From: Solirubrobacter pauli | GTDB lineage: Bacteria; Actinomycetota; Thermoleophilia; Solirubrobacterales; Solirubrobacteraceae | Reading direction: 5' to 3' | Assembly (NCBI RefSeq): GCF_003633755.1 | Contig: NZ_RBIL01000001.1 | Location: 2,279,426 to 2,343,425 of the forward strand | DNA: 64,000 bases | Part shown: in pieces, positions 35,268 through 42,397 of the stretch | How positions within the stretch are numbered: the stretch's first letter is position 1 | Layout: each line of letters opens with the position of its first letter | Notes under the pieces: model-generated | What the model was told of the DNA's origin: nothing | What the model saw: only the letters and a program-made list of their open reading frames with translations | Database searches by the model: none | Program-made: the position numbers and the translations under genes

Positions 35268-36311
35268 TCATGCCGCGCTCCCCGTGCGGACGAGGCCCAT
35301 GGCGTCGAGCACGCGGGCCGGGCCGCGGCCGTCGATCAGCGCGCGGCCGCGGGCGGCGAGGTCCGCCCGGGTCGCGGCGTCGTCGACGAGGCGCGTGATC
35401 GTCCGGGCTACGGCGGTCTCCGACAGGTCGGCGTGCCAGCCGAGGCCGACCGCCACGCCCCGCTCGGCCAGCGCGGCGGCCGCCGGACGCTGGTTGTCGG
35501 CGATCGCGACCGACAGCTGCGGCGTGCCGACGCGCGCGAGCTCCCAGGCCGTGCCGCCGGCGGCGGCCAAGGCGAGGTCGGCCCCGGCCATCCGGGCGGC
35601 CATGTCGTGCGCGTCCACCACGAGCGTGACCGCGTGCGGCGAGACCGCCGCCGCCTCTTCGAGGGCGGCGCGGTGCGGGTTCGCCCCGCCGATCAGGACC
35701 TCGACGGCCAGCGGGCCAGGCACCAGCGCGAGGCTCTTCAGCAGCTGCGTCGAGGTGTTGGCCGGGTCACTGCCCCCGAGCGTGATGAGCACGGTGCGCG
35801 CGCGGGCCGGCACCGGTCGCGGCGCGGCGTCCCAGGCGCGGAACTCACGGCGCAGCAGCACGTGGTCGACGCCCAGCAGCAGCCGCGTGTAGGGCTCGCG
35901 CGCGGCGTAGGCGTCCGCGTCTGCCCCAAGGTTCTGGTTGAGGACCAGGTGCGCCCAGTAGTGCTCGGCGTGCCCGTGGTCGTCGAAGGCGAGCACCTGC
36001 ACGCCGGCGTCGACGAGCGCGCGCTGGTACTCGGCGCCGAAGTGGTAGCCGTCGACCACGACCCAGCGCGCGCCGACGGCACGCGCGTGCTCGACCGTCT
36101 CGGCGGCGTCGGCGGCGGACCCGGGCTGCGCGGCCAGCGCGGCCACGGGTACCTCCTCGGCGGCGGCGCGCACGGCGAACGCGGGCGGCGCGCCGGCCAT
36201 CAGGAACGTGGCCTCGCCGCCCTCGTCGCGCAGCGCCTGCACGAGCGCGAGGCAGCGCATCGCGTGCCCGAGGCCGATGGCGACGCTCGCGTCGGCGCGG
36301 ACGAGGATCAC
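35268..36311 (-). CDS. pseG: UDP-sugar hydrolase PseG-like
   Basis: PseG removes UDP from the diacetamido-altrose intermediate of pseudaminic acid. The 347-residue product opens ILVRADASVAIGLGHAMRCLALVQAL, split by family position into the conserved GLGHAMRC loop that carries the catalytic histidine. The C-lobe has VLITLGGSDPANTSTQLL and ADLALAAAGGTAWELARVGTPQLSV, the nucleotide-binding loops also found in MurG-like GT-B proteins. The length is somewhat above the usual 275-340. GTG 36311 overlaps the previous stop (GTGA), so it is coupled to the cytidylyltransferase. Best single marker for a pseudaminic-type route here. Confidence 0.82.
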   Translation of the reverse strand: MILVRADASVAIGLGHAMRCLALVQALRDEGGEATFLMAGAPPAFAVRAAAEEVPVAALAAQPGSAADAAETVEHARAVGARWVVVDGYHFGAEYQRALVDAGVQVLAFDDHGHAEHYWAHLVLNQNLGADADAYAAREPYTRLLLGVDHVLLRREFRAWDAAPRPVPARARTVLITLGGSDPANTSTQLLKSLALVPGPLAVEVLIGGANPHRAALEEAAAVSPHAVTLVVDAHDMAARMAGADLALAAAGGTAWELARVGTPQLSVAIADNQRPAAAALAERGVAVGLGWHADLSETAVARTITRLVDDAATRADLAARGRALIDGRGPARVLDAMGLVRTGSAA

Positions 36312-37048
36312 GCGGTCGGGTCCTTCTGCTCGATGTGCCCGTTGATGGCCGCGATCTCCGGGTGCGTCCGGACGAACGCGAGCACCTCGGCCAGGGCCAC
36401 CGGCCGATCGGCGAGGCCGAGCGCGTCGTAGAGCGCGCGGACCATCTCGAGGTCGTCCGGGGTGTCGACCGTCCAGCGCAGATCGTGCGCGTCGACGCCG
36501 CGCAGCACCGAGTGCAGCGCGAACAGCTCGGGCCGCTCGGCGTAGCAGAACCAGGTCACGTGCTCGCGCGCGGGCCTGGACGTCGCCATCCGGTCCATCC
36601 GCTCCAGCGTGTCCCGCCACAGCGCTTCGGTGTCCAACCCGCGCGGGAGGTGCGGCTCGAGCCGGTTGGACGCGTAGTCGCTCCCGTCGCGGCGCTCCTC
36701 GAGCGCCGCGATCACGGCGTCGGTCTCCTCGGGGTCGATCAGCGGGCAGTCCGAGGTCACCCGGACGACCAGATCCGCCCGGGCCTCACGCGCCGCGCCG
36801 ACGTAGCGGCCCAGCACGTCGTGCTCGCTCCCGCGATGGCACGGCACGCCGTAGCGGCGCGCGAAGTCCACCAGCGGGTCGTCCGCGGCGTTCTCGGTGA
36901 CCGCGAGCATCACCTCGTCGGCGTGCTCGCAACGCTGCAGGCGGTCGAGCTGACGCTCCAGCATCGGCTTGCCGGCCAGGTCCATCAGCACTTTCCCGGG
37001 CAGGCGCGTGGACGTCATCCGCGCCTGCACCACGATCACCCGCCGCAA
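36308..37048 (-). CDS. CMP-nonulosonate cytidylyltransferase-like protein (SpsF family), copy 2
   Basis: Paralogue of the gene at 32476, 246 residues. It shares VVQARMTSTRLPGKVLMDLAGKP, MLAVTENAADDPL and LVVRVTSDCPLIDP, and ends INGHIEQKDPTA. TTG 37048 has a GAGG ribosome site eight bases upstream; GTG 37039 is an alternative. One of the two copies is likely the CMP-pseudaminate synthetase (PseF role); the other may act on a related acid. It is coupled to the PseG-like gene and follows two small charged proteins in the same operon. Confidence 0.8.
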   Translation of the reverse strand: MRRVIVVQARMTSTRLPGKVLMDLAGKPMLERQLDRLQRCEHADEVMLAVTENAADDPLVDFARRYGVPCHRGSEHDVLGRYVGAAREARADLVVRVTSDCPLIDPEETDAVIAALEERRDGSDYASNRLEPHLPRGLDTEALWRDTLERMDRMATSRPAREHVTWFCYAERPELFALHSVLRGVDAHDLRWTVDTPDDLEMVRALYDALGLADRPVALAEVLAFVRTHPEIAAINGHIEQKDPTA

Positions 37049-37058
37049 TCGCGCCGCC

Positions 37059-37319
37059 TCAGTCGGTCTCGTCCGGCTCGGGCGCCGGGAGGTCTCCGTC
37101 GCCGGGGCCCTCGGGCGGCTGGTCGCCGCGGGTGGTGTAGTTGGCCTCGGGCGGGAGCCCGCTCTCGGGCGTGTCCGCGGTCGGCACGGTCTCGTCCTGG
37201 CGCATCTCCTCGACCTTCTCCTTGGCGCCGGCGATGTCCTCGCCGAGCCGGTCGGAGCGTTGCTCGAGGGAGTCGGCCTCGTGTTCGAGGCGGTCGGCCT
37301 GCTTGTCGTGCTCGGTCAT
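37059..37319 (-). CDS. Small acidic hypothetical protein
   Basis: An 86-residue product, MTEHDKQADRLEHEADSLEQ at its start, strongly helical in the first half with heptad-like spacing and probable coiled-coil character, then an acidic, proline-rich tail. No membrane segment or known domain is visible. It lies 10 bases upstream of the cytidylyltransferase and 12 downstream of another small gene, so it is in the sigma-28-linked operon. Function unknown. Confidence 0.6.
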   Translation of the reverse strand: MTEHDKQADRLEHEADSLEQRSDRLGEDIAGAKEKVEEMRQDETVPTADTPESGLPPEANYTTRGDQPPEGPGDGDLPAPEPDETD

Positions 37320-37331
37320 GGTGAGAGGGGA

Positions 37332-37514
37332 CTACCCCTCCTCCTCCGAGCGCGCACGCTCCTCCAGCTTCTCGCGCAGGTAGGCGTGCTTGTCGGCGCG
37401 GCGGAGGGCCGTGCGCTCCTCGGTCGACAGCTCGGCGTCGCGCGCGTGCTCGCGCTCGGCACGCTCGCGGTCGGCTTCCTCGATCCGGAGCTCACGGGTC
37501 TCAGGGTCCTCCAT
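37332..37514 (-). CDS. Small charged hypothetical protein
   Basis: A 60-residue protein made almost only of Glu, Arg, Lys, Asp and Ala residues, likely one or two long helices. The start ATG 37514 comes 12 bases after the stop of the CHAP-domain gene. Spacing of 12 bases to each neighbour and the same strand suggest it is translated, but there is no recognised family. High charge and shortness make it the weakest protein call of the operon. Confidence 0.5.
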   Translation of the reverse strand: MEDPETRELRIEEADRERAEREHARDAELSTEERTALRRADKHAYLREKLEERARSEEEG

Positions 37515-37526
37515 GGGCCCCGGACG

Positions 37527-38165
37527 TTACCCCAGTCGGACGTAGCCGATGGCGGGGCGCGACCCGGGCGGGTAGGACCGGGTGGAGACCTTGTCGGACG
37601 AGTTGCCCTCGATCGTGTTGATCGTGCCGTCGGCGCCGACGGACTCCACGACGCCGATGTGCTCGTCCCAGACGATCAGGTCGCCCGGCTGCGGCTTGAC
37701 GTCGCCGCCGGTGTTCGGGATCGCCTTGCCGGCCTTCTGCGCCCACGCGTAGACGTCGTCCACGCGGCCGAAGCCCTGGCCGTTGTCGCCGAGCGGCACG
37801 CCCGCTTCACGGGCGGCCCAGGAGGTGAAGTACGCGCACCACGGGCCGACGCCGGACCCGGCGGTGGCCTGGCGGAACTGCGCGATCCGCGGCGAGTCGT
37901 TGGAGCCGGGCGGCTGCTCGGCCACGCCGACCTCGCTTCTGACGAGGTTCACGATCGCCTGCCCCGCCGAGGTCGGCGCGGGCGCGGGGGTCAGCGTCGC
38001 CGACGAGGCGCTCTGGAGCTGGGAGGCGAAGGCGGCGGGCGTCGTCGCCGCCGCCGCGGGCGCCGTCTTCGCGGGCGTGGCCTGCGCGGCCGGCGCGGGC
38101 GCGGCGGCCGGGTTGAAGAAGCTCTGGAGCTGGGCCATGCGGGCGAGTGCGACGTCGTAGCTCAT
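37527..38165 (-). CDS. CHAP-domain peptidoglycan hydrolase, flagella-linked
   Basis: The 212-residue protein has a CHAP amidase/endopeptidase domain in its second half: the catalytic cysteine in GPWCAYFTSWAAREAG, the histidine in WDEHIGVVESV and the following TIEGNSS segment. The N-terminus SYDVALARMAQLQSFFNP looks like a short rod- or hook-binding helix; there is no signal peptide, which suggests export by the flagellar system or another route. An Ala/Pro-rich linker joins the parts. A TAAA-N16-GCCGATGG element nine bases before ATG 38165 is a candidate sigma-28 promoter. By analogy with FlgJ it may open peptidoglycan for the rod. It leads the nonulosonate operon. Confidence 0.7.
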   Translation of the reverse strand: MSYDVALARMAQLQSFFNPAAAPAPAAQATPAKTAPAAAATTPAAFASQLQSASSATLTPAPAPTSAGQAIVNLVRSEVGVAEQPPGSNDSPRIAQFRQATAGSGVGPWCAYFTSWAAREAGVPLGDNGQGFGRVDDVYAWAQKAGKAIPNTGGDVKPQPGDLIVWDEHIGVVESVGADGTINTIEGNSSDKVSTRSYPPGSRPAIGYVRLG

Positions 38166-38174
38166 GCACGAATC

Positions 38175-38202
38175 CCATCGGCCCCTCGCAGCGCCGACTT
38201 TA
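38175..38202 (-). promoter_or_regulatory. Candidate sigma-28 promoter of the CHAP/nonulosonate operon
   Basis: TAAA (38202-38199), 16 bases, GCCGATGG (38182-38175), then nine bases to ATG 38165. It matches the flagellin promoters in this window and predicts an almost leaderless mRNA. Confidence 0.6.
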
Positions 38203-38211
38203 GGCCCTGGC

Positions 38212-38217
38212 TACACT
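38212..38217 (+). promoter_or_regulatory. -10 element of pseB
   Basis: TACACT ends eight bases before GTG 38226, a TAnnnT leaderless arrangement, so pseB is probably read by the housekeeping sigma while the divergent operon uses sigma-28. Confidence 0.45.
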
Positions 38218-38225
38218 CGCGCATC

Positions 38226-39266
38226 GTGATCGACCTGACCGGAAAGACCTTGCTCGTTACAGGAGGAACGGGGTCCTTCGGCACCGCGTTCATCAAGACC
38301 GTGCTCGCGCGGCACGATGTCGCGGCGATCCGCGTCTTCAGCCGCGACGAGCTCAAGCAGTCCGAGCTGCAGCAGTCCATGCGCGACAGCCGCCTCCGCT
38401 GGCTGCTCGGCGATGTGCGCGACGGCGAGCGGCTGAAGGTGGCCACGCGCGGCGCCGACGTGATCGTCCACGCCGCCGCGCTCAAGCAGGTCCCCGCCTG
38501 CGAGTACAACCCGTTCGAAGCGGTCCAGACCAACATCATGGGCGCGCAGAACGTCATCTCCGCCGCGATCGAGAACGACGTCCCGCTGACGATCGCGCTC
38601 AGCACGGACAAGGCCGTCAACCCGGCCAACCTGTACGGCGCGACCAAGCTGTGCGCCGAGAAGATCGTGGCCCAGGCCGGCGTCTACTCGGGCGGCAGCG
38701 GCTCCAAGTTCGCCTCGGTGCGCTACGGCAACGTGGTCGGCAGCCGCGGCAGCGTCGTCCCGATCTTCAAGGCGCAGGCGCTCAGCGGGAAGCTCAGCAT
38801 CACCGACGAGCGCATGACCCGGTTCTGGATCACGCTCGACGCCGCCGTCGAGTTCGTGCTCAGCTCGATGGGCCTGGTCCAGGGCGGCGAGACGTTCGTG
38901 CCCAAGATCCCGAGCATGAAGATCGTCGACCTCGCGAAGGCGCTCGCGCCCGACGCGGAGCTCGAGGTGGTCGGCATCCGCCCCGGCGAGAAGCTGCACG
39001 AGGTGCTGCTGACCGAGGACGAGGCGCGTCAGTCCTACGACATCGGCGACCGCTACGCGATCATGCCGTCGCGCGAGCACCCGCTGCCCGCCCCGGAGAA
39101 CGGCGTCGCCCTCGAGGACGGCTTCCACTACTCGTCCGACAACAACCACGAGTGGCTGGACACCGAGCAGCTGCTGGCGATGACGGACTCGGTCGCGCCG
39201 GCGCGACGCGCCGCGGATCGTCGCGACATCGGCGACGGCGTCGAAGTCGCCCCCACCGACCGCTAG
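38226..39266 (+). CDS. pseB: UDP-GlcNAc 4,6-dehydratase (inverting)
   Basis: PseB converts UDP-GlcNAc to the 4-keto-altrose intermediate that starts pseudaminic acid synthesis. The 346-residue SDR has LLVTGGTGSFGTAFI, ALKQVPACEYNPFEAVQTNI, LSTDKAVNPANLYGATKLCAEKI with the Tyr-Lys pair, and GNVVGSRGSVVPIF. The tyrosine is present (LYGATK), unlike the WbpM-like gene at 20773. GTG 38226 is read from the plus strand, divergent from the operon. The C-terminal extension contains no known domain. A hairpin terminator follows at 39281. Confidence 0.9.
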   Translation: MIDLTGKTLLVTGGTGSFGTAFIKTVLARHDVAAIRVFSRDELKQSELQQSMRDSRLRWLLGDVRDGERLKVATRGADVIVHAAALKQVPACEYNPFEAVQTNIMGAQNVISAAIENDVPLTIALSTDKAVNPANLYGATKLCAEKIVAQAGVYSGGSGSKFASVRYGNVVGSRGSVVPIFKAQALSGKLSITDERMTRFWITLDAAVEFVLSSMGLVQGGETFVPKIPSMKIVDLAKALAPDAELEVVGIRPGEKLHEVLLTEDEARQSYDIGDRYAIMPSREHPLPAPENGVALEDGFHYSSDNNHEWLDTEQLLAMTDSVAPARRAADRRDIGDGVEVAPTDR

Positions 39267-39280
39267 CCCTTAACGCAGAC

Positions 39281-39302
39281 GGGCGGCCTCGAAAGGCCGC
39301 CC
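39281..39302 (+). terminator. Terminator after pseB
   Basis: GGGCGGCCT, CGAA loop, AGGCCGCCC: nine pairs, GNRA-type loop. No T-run follows. Confidence 0.55.
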
Positions 39303-39350
39303 GCGCGATCCGTCCCTCGGTGGGGTATGTGTGGGTCGCCCTCCAGCAAC

Positions 39351-39441
39351 CCGTATGAACCGCGAACCGCGTGCGGAGGAGGGCGGGAGAGCCCTTTGAG
39401 TAACTCCTGCAGCGCCATCCGTGGCTAACCGGGGTAATCGG
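39351..39441 (+). ncRNA. Structured RNA resembling a c-di-AMP (ydaO) riboswitch, orphan
   Basis: The 207-base tail-to-tail gap between pseB and the next gene carries a non-coding stretch with blocks similar to the ydaO/yuaA aptamer: GAACCGCGAACCGCG, GTGCGGAGGA, then AGTAACTCC and ATCCGTGGCTAACC followed by GGTAATCGG. The last block corresponds to the conserved CCGUCAGCUAACC-GUAAGCG segment of that aptamer. The usual GGGGUGAAUC block is not clear and P1 would be short. No plus-strand gene follows within the window. It may be a diverged aptamer, a trans-acting RNA or chance similarity. Confidence 0.28.
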
Positions 39442-39459
39442 CAGCCTTCGGAGGACCTG

Positions 39460-39476
39460 TAGGGAACTTTTCCCTA
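39460..39476. repeat. Palindrome at a glycosyltransferase stop codon
   Basis: TAGGGAA, CTT, TTCCCTA: seven pairs and a three-base loop. Its last three bases are the stop codon of the minus-strand glycosyltransferase (39476-39474). A comparable palindrome covers the subtilase stop at 9900. Confidence 0.5.
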
Positions 39477-40538
39477 GACGTGCTGGCGGTCTCCCGCGAC
39501 GACTTCCCGCAGGACCTCGCCCCAGCTCTCCGCCGCGACCTCGATGCGACGGTGGTCGCGCACGTACTCGTGCGCCGTGCGCCCGATCCGCTGACGCTCC
39601 TCGGGGTTGTCGATCAGCCGCAGCAGCGCCACCTCGACCTCTTCGAGCTCACGCGCGTGGACGCCCGTGACCCCGTCCTCGATGTCCGGGTACACGTCCG
39701 GGTGCGCGACGAGCGGGATGCCCAGCGCGCTCGCCTCGAGCCAACGCAGGTCGCTCTTGCCGCGGAACTGGTTGTTCTCGGCCGACGGCGCGAAGGCGAT
39801 GTCGAACAGCGTCATCGACGCGGGGTAGATCTCGATGCCGGAGCTCGGGTACGAGACGGCACGCTCACGGCCGAACTCCTCCACGTACGCCGCCGCGGCC
39901 GCGTGGCCGACCGACACGAAGCGCACGTTCTCGCGCTGACGCAGGACCGAGCGGATCGCCGGCTCCCAGCGGGCGAGCGAGGCCTTGTGGCCGACGCCGC
40001 CGGCGAAGCCGAGCGTGACCACGTCGTCCTTGCGGGCGGGCTTCTTGTAGTCGTAGCGGTTGAGGTCGATGCCGTTGCGGCACTCCCACGTGTGGTCGTT
40101 GAACGCGCGGTAGCGACGGGCGATGAAGTTGGTCGAGCAGATCATGCCGTCGACCGCCCGCATGCCCATCTCCAGGTCGCGGACGCGGTCCTGGCCGAAC
40201 TTGTGCGCGAGCTCGTGCATCTTCGCCTTGCGGGCGGCCTGCACGTAGTCGTCGATCTCGTACAGGACCTTCACGCCGCGGTCCTGCAGCTCGCGGATCT
40301 TCTTCAGCCAGGCGCGGCCGTTCGCGTACTGGACGACGACGACCTCGTAGTTCGGGAGGTCCTCGACCGACGGCGGCGGGTTGCCGAGGCCGCCGGTGAG
40401 GACCAGCGTCGTCTCGTCGGCCAGCGTGCCCCAGGTCGCGTACTCCGCACCCAGCGCCATGGCCGGGAGGAAGCACCGGTAGTAGGACACCACGCTCGTG
40501 CCGAGGCCGAGGAACAGGGTCTTCGGGATATCCGTCAT
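39474..40538 (-). CDS. GT-B glycosyltransferase, probable flagellin modification
   Basis: A 354-residue GT-B protein. The opening KTLFLGLGTSVVSYYRCFLPAMAL, VVVVQYANGRAWLKKI, VLYEIDDYVQAA, MICSTNFIARRYRAF and ITLGFAGGVGHKASL-like C-lobe segments, with FDIAFAPSAENNQFRGKSDLRWLEASALGIPLVA near the donor site, are typical of GT1/GT4-like enzymes. Located beside the flagellins and coupled to the next gene (TGATG), it probably transfers the nonulosonic acid or another sugar to flagellin in the cytoplasm. The acceptor is inferred from position. Confidence 0.75.
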   Translation of the reverse strand: MTDIPKTLFLGLGTSVVSYYRCFLPAMALGAEYATWGTLADETTLVLTGGLGNPPPSVEDLPNYEVVVVQYANGRAWLKKIRELQDRGVKVLYEIDDYVQAARKAKMHELAHKFGQDRVRDLEMGMRAVDGMICSTNFIARRYRAFNDHTWECRNGIDLNRYDYKKPARKDDVVTLGFAGGVGHKASLARWEPAIRSVLRQRENVRFVSVGHAAAAAYVEEFGRERAVSYPSSGIEIYPASMTLFDIAFAPSAENNQFRGKSDLRWLEASALGIPLVAHPDVYPDIEDGVTGVHARELEEVEVALLRLIDNPEERQRIGRTAHEYVRDHRRIEVAAESWGEVLREVVAGDRQHV

Positions 40539-41314
40539 CAGATGACCTCCGGGCTCCAGCGCTGGAAGCTCATGTTCGCGTGCTTGAGGCGCAGCCGCCG
40601 CTCGGACGGAGCGGCCGGATCGGGCTCGCCGTCGACGTTCCGGATCGCGCGGGCGCGCACCGTCGGCTCCAGGACGCACTGCCCGCCGGCCTCCTGGATG
40701 CGCAGGCAGTAGTCGAGCGCCGCGTGCGGGCCCTCGAGCAGCTCGTCGTAGTGGCCGACCTTCTCGATCCAGCTCCGGCGCAGGAACTGCAGCTCGGAGC
40801 TGACGGGGCACAGCAGCGGCTCGTGCACGTCGAGGAGCTCCTCCGGCACGTGACGCAGGCGCGCGCCCCAGGCGCGGCGGAAGAGCGAGAAGAAGTAGCC
40901 CGCCTGGCGGATCACGCGGGTGGACTCGAGGACCGCGCCGCCGGTGACGGCGGCGGGGGTGCCGTCGGTGCCGGTGCGCGCGCGCAGGTTGTCGAGCCAG
41001 CCGGCGGTCTCGAACAGCAGGCCGGGCGAGACGAGGCAGACGTCCATGCCGTGCTCGACGGCGGCGGACAGCCCGACGTTGACGGCGGCCGAATGGCCTT
41101 CACCGTCCTGCTGCAGGACGTACGCGCAGTTGAGCTCGGCCGCGGCGGCCTCGATCAGCTGGGCCTGAGGTGCGGGCGAGCGGTCGTCGACGACGAGCAC
41201 CATCGTTTCGGGTGCGCTCGCCTGGAGGGAGACGAGCGTCTGGAGGATCGGGTCGATGTCCTCCGCGCTGTCGGCCCGGACAGGGCAGACGATGAGGGTC
41301 GGATCGGATTCCAC
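40538..41314 (-). CDS. Glycosyltransferase family 2-like protein
   Basis: A 258-residue GT-A protein with TLIVCPVRADSAEDIDPIL, ETMVLVVDDRSPAP, VSPGLLFETAGW and PHAALDYCLRI. The DDRSP pair is in the position of the nucleotide-sugar/metal aspartates. Its small size and lack of membrane helices suggest a soluble enzyme that may act on flagellin together with the downstream GT. GTG 41314 lies seven bases after ACCGATGG of a candidate sigma-28 promoter, so the mRNA would be leaderless; GGGAGAG just upstream would then not be transcribed. Confidence 0.72.
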   Translation of the reverse strand: MESDPTLIVCPVRADSAEDIDPILQTLVSLQASAPETMVLVVDDRSPAPQAQLIEAAAAELNCAYVLQQDGEGHSAAVNVGLSAAVEHGMDVCLVSPGLLFETAGWLDNLRARTGTDGTPAAVTGGAVLESTRVIRQAGYFFSLFRRAWGARLRHVPEELLDVHEPLLCPVSSELQFLRRSWIEKVGHYDELLEGPHAALDYCLRIQEAGGQCVLEPTVRARAIRNVDGEPDPAAPSERRLRLKHANMSFQRWSPEVI

Positions 41315-41321
41315 GTCTCTC

Positions 41322-41349
41322 CCATCGGTTGCCCGGAAGCAGACCTTGA
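41322..41349 (-). promoter_or_regulatory. Candidate sigma-28 promoter of the glycosyltransferase pair
   Basis: TCAA (41349-41346), 16 bases, ACCGATGG (41329-41322), seven bases, GTG 41314. It differs from the flagellin promoters at one position of each element. Confidence 0.45.
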
Positions 41350-41372
41350 GAGACGCGGTCTTTAAATGTTGT

Positions 41373-41402
41373 GAGCCGGCCCCCCGAGCGGGGGACCGGC
41401 TC
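41373..41402 (-). terminator. Terminator after the last flagellin
   Basis: GAGCCGG...CCGGCTC with an inner CCCCC/GGGGG stem, just downstream of the flagellin ending at 41421. The T-run after it is weak. Confidence 0.5.
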
Positions 41403-41420
41403 AAAACGACGGCGACTGAC

Positions 41421-42278
41421 CTAGCGGAGCAGCGACAGGACGCCCTGCGGCGCCTGGTTGGCCTGCGCGAGCATGCTCGTGCCGGCCTGCTGGAGGATGT
41501 TCAGCTTCGTGAACTTCGTCATCTCCGCCGCCATGTCCACGTCGCGGATCCGCGACTCGGAGGCGGTGAGGTTCTCCTGGTAGGTCGCCAGGTTCGTCAG
41601 GCGATGCTCCAGACGGTTCTGGACGGCGCCGAAGTTGCCACGGACCTTGGAGATGTTCTCGATCATGTCGTCGAGCTGGCCGACGTCGCACATGGCGCCG
41701 GTGGCGAGCACCGCCGCCGCGTCGGACGCGACGGTCAGCGTCGACGCCGCCGTCAGGTTGTTCAGGCCGCCGGCCGAAGCCGCAGCGTTGAACGAGATGG
41801 CGGCCATCGAGATGGTCTCGCCCTGGTTCGCGCCGACCTGGAACGTGAACGAGTCGGCCGGGCCGAAGAGGCCCTTCCCGTTGAACTTGGTGTCGGTCAG
41901 GATGTTGCTGACCTCCTTGGCGATCTCGATGACCTCGGCGCCGATCGCGTTCTTGTCGTTCGCGTCCAGCGTGCCGTTGTTGATCTGAACCTTCAGGTCA
42001 CGGACACGCTGCAGCATCGAGTGCACCTCGGAGAGGGCACCTTCCGCCGTCTGGACGAGCGAGATGCCGTCCTGCGCGTTGCGCTGCGCCTGAGCGAGGC
42101 CACCGATCTGCCCGCGCATCTTCTCCGAGATGCCCAGGCCGGCAGCATCGTCCGCGGCGCGGTTGATGCGGTAGCCAGAGGAGAGCTTCTCCATGGCCTT
42201 GGAAGCCTGCGACGACGTCGCCGTCAGCTGACGGTGCGTGTTGAAGGCTTCGATGTTGTTCTGGATACGGAGGCCCAT
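41421..42278 (-). CDS. fliC: Flagellin, copy 1
   Basis: A short flagellin of 285 residues with only the D0/D1 core. N-terminal helices begin MGLRIQNNIEAFNTHRQL, with SSGYRINRAADDAAGLGI, and the C-terminus ends NILQQAGTSMLAQANQ plus GVLSLLR. The D2/D3 domains of enteric flagellins are absent. The variable stretch, residues about 155-205, has one cysteine (Cys197, AMCDVG), rare in flagellins. It has a GAGGAGAC-type leader and a fully palindromic promoter. As the last copy of the array it is followed by a separate hairpin. Confidence 0.93.
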   Translation of the reverse strand: MGLRIQNNIEAFNTHRQLTATSSQASKAMEKLSSGYRINRAADDAAGLGISEKMRGQIGGLAQAQRNAQDGISLVQTAEGALSEVHSMLQRVRDLKVQINNGTLDANDKNAIGAEVIEIAKEVSNILTDTKFNGKGLFGPADSFTFQVGANQGETISMAAISFNAAASAGGLNNLTAASTLTVASDAAAVLATGAMCDVGQLDDMIENISKVRGNFGAVQNRLEHRLTNLATYQENLTASESRIRDVDMAAEMTKFTKLNILQQAGTSMLAQANQAPQGVLSLLR

Positions 42279-42339
42279 GATCTAACGCTCCTTGTTGATC
42301 GGGTTGAAGGGCTGTACCGAGGTGACTCCATGTCTCCTC
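42279..42339 (-). promoter_or_regulatory. Two-hairpin mRNA leader, copy 1
   Basis: GAGGAGAC, ATGGA loop, GTCACCTC (42339-42319), then AAC, AAGGAGC, GTT with GATC arms around the ribosome site. Both loops present AnGGA. Confidence 0.6.
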
Positions 42340-42347
42340 AAGCACGA

Positions 42348-42374
42348 AGATCGGCCCCGAGGGGCCGATCTTTA
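42348..42374 (-). promoter_or_regulatory. Palindromic sigma-28 promoter/terminator, copy 1
   Basis: TAAA (42374-42371), 15 bases, GCCGATCT (42355-42348). The spacer begins GATCGGCCCC and the element pairs with itself over about 11 bases each side, so it can also form a hairpin in the upstream transcript. Confidence 0.72.
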
Positions 42375-42397
42375 GCGAGCGGTGGTCAGCCCGGCGA

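Noticed and set aside
39421-39476. TPP riboswitch or signal-recognition RNA
   Set aside because: GTAGGGAA and CAGGTCC occur, but the CUGAGA box and the SRP tetraloop region are absent.
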